A stretch of 64,000 bases of DNA from Tricholoma matsutake (taxonomy: Eukaryota; Basidiomycota; Agaricomycetes; Agaricales; Tricholomataceae). The stretch lies in assembly GCA_026075535.2 (NCBI GenBank), contig AP026548.1, positions 7,998,001 to 8,062,000 on the forward strand, read 5' to 3'. The notes under the pieces were generated by a model that was not told where the DNA came from, did not search any database, and was given only the letters and a program-made list of their open reading frames with translations. Positions 10,104-21,305 of this stretch are shown here, piece after piece. The position numbers and the translations under genes are program-made. How positions within the stretch are numbered: position 1 is the stretch's first letter; each line of letters opens with the position of its first letter.

Positions 10104-12150
10104 CCTGTTCTATATGACGGTTACTTTGTACAAATATTGTTTTCCCGCGCGCCTTGACTTACAGCATGCGCTGCTATGTACACAATTTGCACGACAGATA
10201 TATTATCATCAAGTATGCACCTGACGATACATTTTCTCCAACCTGAAGGTCCCGTTACAAGCAACTTGAAGGTGGCCACAATAGTCAACAGACATCCTTC
10301 CACCATTCCCCTATTTCCAGGACACAGGTAAGGGTCGCCTTTCCTTATGTATTGATTCCACCGCACTGACAGGGTACCTTGCACAGCCTATGAAGTAGTC
10401 CAACAATGTTCAACAGTCTCGCCACAGCTTGAGCAAACTTGCCATCAACTTGGACCTGCCAAGAGGGCAATAAGCAGCTGCCGCTGCATCACCTTCCCCG
10501 GGATTCCTCTCTTGCACCCACCTAGCCCCATCCAACCACTGCCGCGCTGCCACTACCAAAATGGCATAAGTAGAACACAATGTCCCCCTTATAAAACTCC
10601 TGCCAAATATTCTAGCTCATGAGATTACTATTTTGGATCCCTCAAGACCAGCCGACAGTATTGAGGTCTAGGGTCATGCCTTTCCTTTGAATTTCAGTTG
10701 TATTTTTATTGTTCCAAAATTGTATGAACAGGGTTGACTCCATAGTGAAAATAATTACTGCTGAAAAACAAAAACAGTCTTGTATAATATTATAATGCAG
10801 GATTTTGGGCCCTATAGTAGGAACTTGTTCAACTATGTACTGAGAAATCGCACTAGATACATGGTCGCGCGTGTTGAAAATGACAGATCACATGGAAAAT
10901 AATATTTGTACAAAGTAACCGTCATAGATCCACGCAATATGCCCGGGCCGATGAGCCCTGCGCTTTCTTGAATTGCCACTCAAGGTTCATCGAGTGGCAC
11001 AATCATGAATCCCGCCTTTGAGACTAACGTTCCAGTTTTTTCATCGACTACATATCTCATCCTAAATTCTGCTGCCTTTTCACTTGCTCCGGCACACGGT
11101 GGTCACAGTGAGATAACTCGTCTTAGAATATTTAATGCAACTCCAGTGCATAATTTATTCTTGGCCTTCTACTTGGTTTTAAAAATAGTTTTCAGGCTCT
11201 GGAACAGTTGAGATCACTATGAAACATCTGATATACCTCAGTTAACGTCCATTGTTTCTATCCTAGGCCGTTGGAATCTGAGGATGTTATCAACACGCAC
11301 AGTGACGTACATGACGAAGAACAAATGTATGTCTGAACCCTTTTTATTGTGTTACCCTTACACCGACATGTTAGTTATTGAGTCATAACCCCACCATGGA
11401 AACTTCTATCTCCCAGATTGTTGCTGAAGACGTGCCAAATTTGACTACCACGGAACCTCCTATCGCCCAGATTGTTGCCGACACCGCAGTGGCAGATGTT
11501 GCATATCCAATATTTGCTACTGACAAGGACAACATTGATGGAATGTGAACGTAGTAAAAAACGTTATCACAAAATACAGATACCCTGGCCGGATTTGAAT
11601 GCAGCAACCTTGTGAGATTCCTAGCACTGATACGTTGGTGGTTGACCATAACCTTTTGTGATTTTCAGAGTGCACGAACAGGTGAGTGATCATGCGTTAC
11701 AATGGACGTATGTGGCTGACATGTTGCAGCTCATATGTTGGCCCCACAAGATAAGGGAAGGCCAAAGCTTCAGATGGTTCGGGACTCGGGCCCGAGAACG
11801 ACTTACATCCCCTCCACCGAGTCAACTTTTACCCAGGCTGGTACCTGGTGATCTGTTCATCCACCTACTTGATGGAACAGGTGTACATGTGAATCCGGAA
11901 AACAAAGAGATGTCACTTGGATGAAGAGCTCAGATGTGGATGTTCATCATGCCACAAGACGGAGAGAATGTGTGGATACCTGTCCCTTGGGGATATCAGT
12001 TGCTTGCATTCGCTGAATTGCACTTGGTTATCACAGCCACCGACTATCCATCTTTCATTGCAGACAGTACATGGGATAAGAGGTATAGAAACTATTCCCG
12101 TCTGATAAATTGACTAGCTTAGAATATTTGGAAATGCGATGAGTCAGTAA
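10104..12150. other. Intergenic, weak coding traces only
   Basis: Several 60-90 codon frames occur on both strands, none in a recognised family. On the plus strand at about 11940-12110 a frame reads VWIPVPWGYQLLAFAELHL, which looks protein-like but cannot be tied to a gene. A very decayed tRNA-like block lies at 11586-11650 on the minus strand. Confidence 0.35.
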
Positions 12151-13938
12151 TTAGATGATGTAGATATCTGTATCAATTGCATATCCTTCACCAATCGAGA
12201 ATGGCAGAATTTGAATTTCTGTGGGCGTCCTATTTCCCAGCACAGTGCACAGGTAGACACTAACGCAAGCAATTATTGTGCATGTGAACACAATACAGTA
12301 CTTGAATCTTGACCAGGAAAATCGTAATGGTAGAGGGATTGTCGCAAAATACCTCACTAGAAAGCCGCTGAGAAAATCCACTACCTCACGTAGGACTTGG
12401 ACAATGTTCGAGGTCCAACTATCACTGATCATCCCATCTGACACCACATGACTGTATTCTTCCTTCAAGTGGCCAGATCCCAGTCCTTGACTTTGATTCT
12501 CTCGAGACTCAGTAGGCAACAGCTCAGACTTGGGTGGATAATGTTGGGGCTTAGGGGTACTGAGATCTGGGTTTACACTGTTTTCAGGGCCCTCTATCTT
12601 GCCATCACTGAAGTGGCATTGGTTTGTGCTGGGTGAGCTGAGTGAACGAATGCCCCGCAGGGGAGAACTCTCCAACCAGTCCTTGACATATGATTTGGAT
12701 GTCATGATTTGCTGTCGCAAATCTCCGTTCCCAGACAAAATTGACTTGGATACTGTCTCCATTAATTCATCTACAGCTGCATCTAGTGACTCGGATTGAG
12801 TTAACTCCTCTCTGGGTTCCAGTGCTGGGCCCAGCCCATGGGTGCTCACACCAGCGATCTCATCCTCAAGTGAACGGAAGTGGGATGAGCCAGGTGAACG
12901 GATCCAGAGCAGGGGGGAGTCCTCTAACCTTTCCTCATCATACAATGACATGGCCTGCTGTCTCAAACTTTGTTGCTCAGACAAACTGGAAACTGCCTCC
13001 ACCAACTCACCCAACACCCATTCTTGTTTCCCCTGCATATAGTAGAAATGGACTCAAGGATGGCATACGTCGATTTTTCTCGAGCTGAAATCGTCTGCAC
13101 CGATCCTTGCAGCTCTTTCCATCCTGCCTAATACTAATTCTTCATTGAGCTTCTCTATTGCTAGTTTGTCTTTGAAATCCTGCATGGCTTCTACATGTAG
13201 ATGATGAATATCAGTACACTGCAAGGAGTTACAGGAGTCTTACAATGGAGATTTGTGTGTTTTAAACTGCCCGCATCATTATTTAATTTACCATTTGCAG
13301 CTTTATCCTCCAGGTCAGTAATTCGATCTTCTAGAGTTGTTACGCGAAGATCCTATCACCAGTCATGATCAGTAGTAATTCAGGGTGAGATGATACGGAA
13401 TAAGGACTTATGACTGCCCCGAAATATCTCTTGTTTTCACGCACTGTGGCACTGTGGGATTGACCCTGCTCCTCCTGCAAGTCATGCATATCTTGAAGTT
13501 TCTTGTTTGTTTGGTCCATATCAGTGGCTATGGACTCTCTTGAAGCAAACAAAATCATAGCTTCACGAGTCATCATGAAGGTTGGTATGTAAAGGGCAAG
13601 TGCGAGTATTTTGAGGCACTCATCAACGGGCAGATCCTCTTGTGCACCATTGACACCAAAAGGTAGCCTTCTGGCGAGGATTGTTCAACATCACTTGTAG
13701 GATTCATTTGTCAGTTCAATTTGAATATTCCAATTAAATGCTTCAGTGAGGAGGGTATCCATGCTCGTGTCATGGTCATGGTTGAAGACCACCACGTCAG
13801 ATTTGATTGTATAACTGGGGTGTTTGGTAACAAATGCTTGTAGCGTATTTCTCAGGTGCTAGAATGATGGTAAACAGCACCCAGTTTTTGGTTAATGAAG
13901 CGTACCTGGAAATCACTAGAATTGAGATGTGAAGCCAT
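12151..13938 (-). CDS. Coiled-coil, C-terminally anchored membrane protein (uncharacterised)
   Basis: Six exons on the minus strand give a 500-aa model: 13906-13938, 13695-13858, 13408-13670, 13292-13330, 13069-13190 and 12151-13032, all GT-AG. The N-terminal part (to about residue 120) is unrecognised. Residues about 120-205 are coiled coil (DRITDLEDKAANEAMQDFKD). Then come two diverged copies of a unit of about 100 residues (LRQQ...DSPLLWIRS and LRQQ...SSPLRGIRS). A single hydrophobic segment (YCIVFTCTIIACVSVYLCTV) lies 35-55 residues from the C-terminus. The layout suggests a tail-anchored protein facing the cytosol, possibly a tether. One inferred intron (13671-13694) is only 24 nt and removes an in-frame TGA, which is unusual. 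Exon joins are my reading and need transcripts. No function is claimed. Confidence 0.6.
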
Positions 13939-14294
13939 ATTCTGAAGACAGGGATGACATGTACCCCGAGCTCGGAGGTCCTTTCAATTAAACATCCACG
14001 TGAAAATCACATATGTGTACTGTCACGTGATATTGATGGTGTGACTCGTTGGACTGTCAGTGTTGAACGTACTACTTACACGCGTTGAATGCTGGACTCA
14101 TCAGACGATTACATTGCGTTTCATTACATAACGTTTAGATGATTTGACATACCGAATGTATATCACTTATGAGTATGCTGACGTTTGTATATGCACTTAA
14201 TATCAGTATTATGTACTATTAGTAAATATTACTTATATATGAGATTCTGAATATAACCAACATCATTACATAAATACAAAACAAATATGATTAA

Positions 14295-14881
14295 TTAATT
14301 GTCTGCGTCAATTTGTTCAGGAAAAGTGACAGACACTGGAATGCCATGTGATATGCAAATCTTCGCGCTCTGCAGAAATCTAAGGGAAAGGCCGCGAGTT
14401 AATTCTGACTCAGATGCATCAGGGATTGGACATACCTCAAAATGGCAGCTTTTGCAGCCTCTCTGTCAGCCAGTTGAAGATTGACCACATCATCGCATTT
14501 CCTGCACTTCAACACCAAACGCTTGCCAGGCCATCCGACGTGCTCACAAATTGCCCTCAAAGCTTTGTTCTTCCTTCCAGAGGCGGGGCAGTACGTGTAC
14601 TTGAGGATGAATTGTTGTTCATCATCATTATCATCGGTGATGAAGATATAGCTTTGGCAGATACGACTGTTGCCACCTAGGACAGTATCGACAACAGGAT
14701 GGCAAAGTCCTCTATGGTCAGAATGAGAAAGTGTCGAGACAGAGATGGTTTGGAATGATGGCTTCTCATACGAAAAGAACATGGCTGTAACCTGCGAGAT
14801 GAGGTTGAATGTACCGATTTTTTTTGGAGATCGTTGGACAGGCATGGTAGTAGAATGCAGGTCTAGAAGTGTACTAGGCAA
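14295..14881 (-). CDS. Uncharacterised 165-aa-class protein
   Basis: Two exons, 14436-14881 and 14295-14379. They are separated by a 56-nt intron (14380-14435) with donor GTATGT and acceptor CCCTTAG, and the reading frame continues cleanly to TAA. The product is soluble with no signal peptide. It has a Cys-containing central part (LVLKCRKCDD) and a short acidic DDNDDE stretch, but no domain I recognise. The CxxC could bind metal, but only one pair is seen. The start at 14881 is the first Met of the frame; an upstream exon cannot be excluded. The clean splice junction makes a real gene likely. Confidence 0.55.
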
Positions 14882-15335
14882 AGATTATCCCTATCGGCTG
14901 CCTATAAAGCCTTGCCATCGCCCTTTGTACCATTGTGACGACAAAGCCTGTCTTTTCAACAAGGATATTCTGTACTCTGAAAGGGATCTGCATATTATTG
15001 CTGATTGGGTGAGCAGAGCTTTAAAGCTTGTGGTCAGATCATCATGCATCATGTGCAAGCCAAATTCATACTTGCATGCCTACATATACAGTACTTAACA
15101 CTGCTCGCAATGTGTGATATGAGGAACTTCTGCATTGTTCTAATGAAAGCATAGCGCTTAGTGCTTATCCATGACTGTCCCATGGTGACTTTTATACTGG
15201 GTTATATAAGACTTAGGCAATGGGGAGGCGATGAGGAGCATAGCAGCGAGTCAACAAGCTAACTGATATTTGGTGGTAAGTCTGAACGGTCAGAGATCAG
15301 GTGTAAAGAATTCCTACTTTATCCAACCAAGTTAA

Positions 15336-17687
15336 TTAAGTCGGACCCAAAGATCCTCCAGCGGGCGCAGGGTTTTTCTTATGTTTCACGCCGCCTCTTG
15401 TTCCTCGCTTCTTTAATAAAGGGAATCCCGGCTGTCTGTCTGACACTTGCTCACGAAAATTTGTGTTATGATTGTCGTCCAGTCTATCTTCAATCCGGTC
15501 ATGGAGTCGAACACCAGCACGTTGAAAGATGGGCAACACATTTGAGGTGGGTGGGTGGTTGCCTGGAGATGGACCATAATGGTGCACTTGCAAAGGCAAT
15601 GAATGTTCTGTCAATTGATGACCAATAGGAAACATACCCCAAGGTGCATTTCCCATTATAGGAGATGCATAGTAGGATGGCTGATATCTATGAACCATCA
15701 GTTCCGTTGCATGACTAACTGGATAAACCCATGAAGACGATGTAAATGCCCCAGCTGGGAGTAGAGAGGGGTTCCAGTTCAGGAAAGGAACAGGCGGGAA
15801 GGGCCAGGGGTTGTGAACAGGTCCAGATTCATGTACTGGGAGCGATTTCGGGAGATGATGGTTTTCTGCATGGTAGTGTTCATGTCCCCAATAATCGCTT
15901 TGATCATTAGAGAAGCGGGGGTCCCGGAAACGAGACACGAATGAGTTTGATGGCCTTCCATTGTCACGAGACGATGTCCGAGGTCGATGGCGGCGAAGTT
16001 CCGCTTGGTACGGTTCCTGGCCTTGGGGTTGATCCCACCGGCTTCTACGAGGAGATGACGACTGAGATCTACCTGCTCTGTGAGGTTGTTGGCTCTGAGA
16101 TGGTGATGAGGGTGCTGCAGCGGATGGTCTTTGTTCATTATGTGTTCTCCTAGGGGATGGTGACCAAAATCGCTGATGAGGTCCTCTGTACTATTGGGAT
16201 CAATCCCGACGTAGTAACGGTAACTCAGGAACTGCTAACCTAGAGGACTGATGATTTTGGTCTCGAATGGCTGCTGGGCATGAGGAATGTCGAATGCCAT
16301 TTTGCCTCATGTCAGGGTATTGTGGTTGCCGCACACCAGGGTGATGGCTGGTATCATTCAGGCTGAGCAATCCGGAGACCAACGGTTGGTTGCTGGTAGG
16401 TTCAGTAACACCAGTTGGCATCCAGCAGTTACTTGCTCTGCTCGCAACAGCACGGTATACATCTTTCGACACAAACTCGCAACATAAACGCACCCCCGGC
16501 AGCAAAAGTCGGTCCACGAGATAGCCTCTTAGCATTACTGCTGCATCGACGCTGGCAGCAGCCAGCCATACCGTTTGTCCAGCTATGGTAACAGTTTGCG
16601 CGATGTCCGTTATGCTCGGCACACAACTTGGCGGTAGCAAGTTGAAGAGCGAATGTTCAACAATGGACCAAGGTTCAGACACTGCAAGCAAGGCTATTTG
16701 TAAGTATTCTGAGGGTAATTTTGACCCTTCAGACACATAAAAAGGCATTTCACCATCAACATCAGCTACAATAGAAAGAGGTTCGGGTTCGGGAGAACCA
16801 AGGGACACAGGGGTTCCTGGATCATCGCAGTCCACTTCCATGGGGAGCAGTACAGATGCAGGTGCAATTGGGCTAGAAGATGCATTTGATAGGCCAGGTT
16901 TCATTAATGGAGGTGTCGTAGCAGAATCAACAGTGACCGGCTTTTCAAATTCTTCTTTGGCATCCATGGACACATCACCTGGACTAGAAAGTATAAATTG
17001 CGAAGATTGGACCAGGGCAGAACATGTAACTGCAGATCTAGTATGGCTGCATTCCACATCCAAGGCGAGCGGATCAGCAATGGGCATAATGAAGGCAAAA
17101 GCTGCATCCGGTAAACCGAGCTTTGTAGTAGAACTTTCAACTTCCTCTTCCTGATCCATTTGCATATCCATAGGTGGCGCAAGTTGTGCCGAAGATTGAA
17201 CCAGGGCTGAATGTATAGCAACAGATTTAGCACCGCCGTGCTCAAAATCCGAGTGGGGGAAACTTGGAATGGGCCCTATCACTGGACAAACAGCAACCAT
17301 CTTTCCTACTTCATTGCATGCATGCATCGGCACATTATCTGAATGAAGGCGTGGCAAGGGTGGGACTGGCACCGAACACATAACTGCATCGCTTCCCGGA
17401 ACTTCGAAATTGCTGCCGTCAAGAGACAATACTATCCCTTTGCCAGGAGAAGACAGAGAAGAGGAATCTGGCGCTGCCATAGCTGCATCTTCTAGCGCGT
17501 TCATCAGGTGCAGATCATCTACTAACAATGTTCTGGCCGATAAATCAGGGACCACAGCAGTTGGGGGTACTGGGTCAATTATCTTAGCACTTGAGGTTGA
17601 TACCAATGTGTTGGCTTCCTGTACCTCTGAGCTAACACCGATTGATGTAGTGGGATTAGAATGGAAAGTTGGAAGTGCCGAAGCCAT
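15336..17687 (-). CDS. Ser/Pro/Arg-rich uncharacterised protein (769 aa)
   Basis: Two exons (16233-17687 and 15336-16190) with a 42-nt intron (16191-16232, branch-like ttgat, acceptor AATAG) give 769 aa. Residues 1-320 are Ser/Pro/Val-rich and low-complexity. Residues about 330-470 form a compact region (SEPWSIVEHSLFNLLPP ... GQTVWLAAASVDAAVMLRGY ... LCCEFVSKDVY) whose strand and helix spacing recalls an RNA-recognition fold. That is a guess, since no RNP motif is clear. After the intron comes an RS-like tract (SPSPRRT ... SQSSSPRRSRW), then a Pro/His/aromatic-rich tail ending KHKKNPAPAGG. No signal peptide or membrane span. It lies downstream of the split gene at 18655-20409 on the same strand, about 970 bp away. 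Confidence 0.6.
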
Positions 17688-18141
17688 CTGACCTCTAGAT
17701 AAATGTAAGTGGGAGGAAAGAAAAGACTAGGGAAGAGAATGACCTGTTCATAGACATTGTATCAATAGTATCACCTTTATCTGCTGCACGCCTATGACCT
17801 TCTTTCCTAGGATCTACATCAGTCCCATTGTTCAATGGGTGACAGTAGGGGGAAGGCAGCTGGCTTGAGTTTGTTACAATTTTCCTTGTAACTCATGGAA
17901 CGACCGACCCAACTGACCCGACGATCCCCTCCAGACAGGAGGCACTACCTGATTCATGCCTAGGGCATGTCCTTGACATCAGACACATCCACGACACATG
18001 CCAACTGCATGCATTCGATCCCCTTCCTGTGGAAGGCACCCTTGATGCATGGTGACTCCATGCACCCAAACCCATTCCCACACATGCTGTGATATGACAG
18101 CCCCTTGACATGAGGTCCATGACGTCGGACTCTCACGATCA

Positions 18142-18162
18142 ACATGCTGCGCCGCAGCATGT
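18142..18162. repeat. 21-nt palindrome
   Basis: ACATGCTGCG, one base, then CGCAGCATGT: perfect 10-bp arms. Confidence 0.85.
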
Positions 18163-18204
18163 CCTTGACATCGGATCCTTGACATCGGATCCATGACATC
18201 GGAT

Positions 18205-18225
18205 GCCTCATGCTAGGCATGAGGC
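18205..18225. repeat. 21-nt palindrome
   Basis: GCCTCATGC-TAG-GCATGAGGC: perfect 9-bp arms, 42 bp after the palindrome at 18142-18162. Confidence 0.85.
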
Positions 18226-18654
18226 TTATTGTTTCTATTCATACCTGATACACATCTACCTTTCCGATTGGACGATGAGGACCTTCCTACTAGTATAAGT
18301 ACTGCGACTTGTAGTAGGGATGTCCTTAGTTTAGATCTAGGCATTCTACAGCCTTAACTTGCAACTCACAAACTTACTTGAAACCACTAAGGAAGCCCCT
18401 TAGTGCATGAACCTGAATGACTCTACGCAGAAGCCCTGCTAGAGTGCACTACCTATCTTATGTTGGACACTCTGAGTAAGACTAGTGCCAAACAACTTGT
18501 CGAGGAAGCACCTCGTCGAACGACATCGACTAGATCGAGTGGTTGAGGCTTCGCCCTTAACAGAGTTATTCCGATCCTTGTGAGTATCTTGCATTGCCCT
18601 ATCTACCTCATCACCAGACAAGCCTGCTTGATACATGAAAGTGTTGTCTGAGAC

Positions 18655-20409
18655 TCACTGAGGGGAAAGATCTGTAAGAAAACTAGCTGCCGTACTTTTG
18701 CCGACCTGAGAGGCGGAATTCATTATTGTTCCAGATTGAGGAGAACCTCGGGCATGTGGCAGCACAACGCGTTGGTCGTGAATTGGCAAGGAAAGGCCAG
18801 CTTGCAATGCCAAAGAGGTTTCTTTTGGCAGTGGGGCAGGTATACCTACTTTGTCAGGCATCCGAGTTCGGTAGACCCACCGGGAAGCCTTGCGCTGTCT
18901 CCAACCCCGATTGGTCTTCTCCACATAAACGATATCCGGTGCAGGCAACCCAAAAATCTAGACATCTGAGGCATATTCAGGAGGCGCATCTATAGCCTTA
19001 GAGAAGCTCAATTCGTGAAAGTTTTCTCGGTCGTAGTAGATACATCTTTGATGTGTTTTTTTTTTCCCAACATTTTTTAAAACGGGGTTACTCGGGCTGC
19101 CATCCGAAATCCATTTTGACCACTTCTTACCTGGGGCAACGGGCTGCATGGGGGGTGGTTTCAGCCATGGAATTCTACGAGGATCAAGAATCTGATATTC
19201 CAGAGGGGTTGAAGTGTATCGAGGATTTTTAGGATCAAACGTCTTCCATGATTCAACATCAGATTCCTCATTGTCTCCCACAACGAAAGTGGGAAATGCG
19301 GGCTCGATGGTTGGAGGAGGTGGCATCGTCACGCCTACAATCAAACCAGTCCATCCTTGAGTGGTGGATGATGATAGCTCACGGTCCCAAGCAACTGGAT
19401 TCAGACATTGGGTTGGAGCAGGAAGAAACTTGGTGGGTGTTGGTATAGCTCGGCCAGATTGCAGGGCAATGTGGTCGAAGCCATTATGTGTGGGTTGAAG
19501 TAAAAGCACACCCGTACCTAGCAGAAAATCGGAGGAGCATTCGGCAGTTTTAAGGACATTACGCTCGTGGCTGGTGAGCTCATGAATCACGAAACATGGC
19601 ATGCCTTTGCACATGGCCCATATTGCATCTTGGTCATCCGAACCGTTGATCCACATCCCTATATAATCCTCACATGCAGGTGGAATGGATCCGCTGCGTA
19701 ACATGTCCATGGTCACCTCGTCAGCTAAAACCAATCTTGCCATGATGAGCCAGGCAGCGCGATCTTTGATTCCACGCTGTATCCTGGCAATGCAATCGAC
19801 TGCAACGGCAAATGCCCGAATGCGTCTCAGGACAACGATTTCATCAACTGAAGGGTACAGCAGATGGCTCTCCCACAAATCAGCTCGACAATCTGTGATC
19901 TTTGAACAACTTGACATCTCGGCTTCGAGATAGTTCAGTCGAAACATGAGAGCATCTATCCATTCCGTTTCAATCATCCCTTCATCTGCCGATGTGCTGC
20001 GCCATTTTTGGTGCAACAGGGCAAATTCTGGGCATTCAGATTGTCGTTTGAAGCCCAATGCTTGTTGCAGGATAAACCTGCGCCATGGTGTTTGTTTGGA
20101 CAATAGCTGTGGTGAGACCGTAGGGTCATATCGACTGAGATGACCATTGTATCTTCGCTGCATCTCATCTGAACAACAGCTCAGTTGAAAATCAGCAGGA
20201 GGCACACCAGGGTAGAAAGCTGCTTGGGAAGAATTAGGGGACCATAGTTCCCAAACACGGTGCCCAGAGGCCACAAGTCGACCTGAATGTTGGCGAAATC
20301 GGGGTAGCTTAAAATGAAGTGTATCATCAACAAGCGGCAAATGATCGTAACCATGGATGCTGAGCAAACGGGGAGTGGGGAAAAAGTGAGAATTGAATCC
20401 CTGGTTCAT
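18655..20409 (-). pseudogene. Uncharacterised protein gene split by an in-frame TAG
   Basis: A 483-codon frame (18958-20409) starts MNQGFNSHFF and ends PPEYASDV before TAG (18958-18960). The same frame then continues open for about 100 codons (IFGLPAPDIVYVEKT, RGWRQRKASRWVYRT) to 18655. The continuation is clearly protein-like, so a single nonsense change (CAG to TAG would fit) or an unseen small intron divides one product of about 585 aa. The middle is helical and Cys-poor (LRRIRAFAVAVDCIARIQRG), with MPCFVIHELTSHERN near residue 280. I do not recognise a catalytic motif. It may belong to an agaricomycete-specific hypothetical family; this is from general memory only. Confidence 0.5.
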
Positions 20410-20679
20410 GACTCAAAATGTGACTGTTTGAGAGCAGCGAGAATCCGCACTCGTTTTAGTATGCTTGGATAGCAGTGGAATGGACCCACGCTCGGTAGAG
20501 ATGTCTGGTAGAAGTGAGTATCTACGTTAACATCGTAGTAGAATGTTGAATAGTTTAAACACTAATTCCAGCTCCGAATCACCGGACTTTGAAGTGGTAC
20601 TGGCAATTGGGCAATATTGATAACCTAAACTTAGTAAGTACTAAGTAAGTTACTACACCATTTGATATTGTTACATTTA

Positions 20680-21305
20680 CTATCACTTACCGAGTGTTTC
20701 ACCACGATTTACTGATTACTAAATTACACCACATCGACTACAAAATTATACTGATGGCATACATGGTTCAAAAGATAGGCTTCATTGCTTCCAGAAAATC
20801 TAATTATCTCAATGAAAGGTGAAGATGAAGCAACGACGAGCCCCCATGTCAAAAAGTATGGCATCTGACAAGCCGAAGTACATTTTTGTAAAAACATTTG
20901 TTGATCGAGTTTGCCCAAAATAGCACACTTGTCGGCGTTTAAATTCTGTCCGTGAAATGTCACGGTGAGCCAGAAAACCAAAAACTGCTCTATGATCATG
21001 GTGCAACTACTCTCAGTCTATGGGAAATAGATATTATTGCTTTGAGAAAAAAAATGGGAAGGATTGGTTCACTCCTCATATCTCAATGTCAGAAATATGT
21101 GATTCACCCCTCATAATGTAGCTTTTACCAACCTCAACCTCAACCAAAAATCAGGGAAAAATAAGAGGAATGTTTTTAATACTTATAACCCCTCAGATCG
21201 TCAATTTGAAGATGGTTGGAGATGTTTTGGGGCTTAGAAAGTGTTGTGTTATCAGTGTGGTGGTGAAACACTAGTACCTGTGGTAAAACACTCGGTAAGT
21301 GATAG
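20680..21305. mobile_element. Small TIR element, TA target site (Stowaway/mariner-like)
   Basis: The ends are inverted repeats. Left CTATCACTTACCGAGTG from 20680 extends to CACCAC at 20705. The right end is its complement at 21280-21305. They match at 25 of 26 positions, the difference being C/T. TA flanks both ends (20678-20679, 21306-21307). A further copy of the subterminal word gtggtgaaacact lies at 21260-21272. No transposase is encoded; the interior carries a WD40-like fragment. TA duplication and TIRs suggest a non-autonomous Tc1/mariner-type element. A CACTA-type element is less likely, since no equal 3-bp flanks were found. Confidence 0.6.
20724..20999 (-). pseudogene. WD40-like fragment inside the TIR element
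   Basis: A 91-codon minus frame. CAILGKLDQQ and, after about 30 residues, RFSGSNEAYLLNH then YNFVVDVV align in order with MAFLGQFDK, VFVWSVTEDKEIFHI and HNFVLDVA of the fragment at 8542-8739. The extra 30 residues may be an unspliced intron. Lies wholly inside the TIR element at 20680-21305. Confidence 0.35.

Larger units (their letters stand above)
17688..18654. other. Intergenic with structured repeats; possible old LTR
   Basis: Holds short direct repeats of 'tgacatcgga' (18165-18205), two strong palindromes and, further on, AT-box-like 'agtataagta' (18292) followed by about 350 bp without frames. The make-up recalls a solo LTR, but no TG...CA ends with a target duplication could be fixed. 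Confidence 0.35.

Noticed and set aside
11586..11650. Minus-strand tRNA gene
   Set aside because: A TTCAAATCC box and TGGTCAACCACC word have roughly tRNA spacing, but neither T-stem, anticodon stem nor acceptor stem pairs.
12448..13088. Plus-strand frames opposite the 500-aa gene
   Set aside because: Shadows of the minus-strand coding exon.
17876..18668. Solo LTR
   Set aside because: Composition fits, but no TG...CA boundaries with matching target duplication and no second copy could be found.
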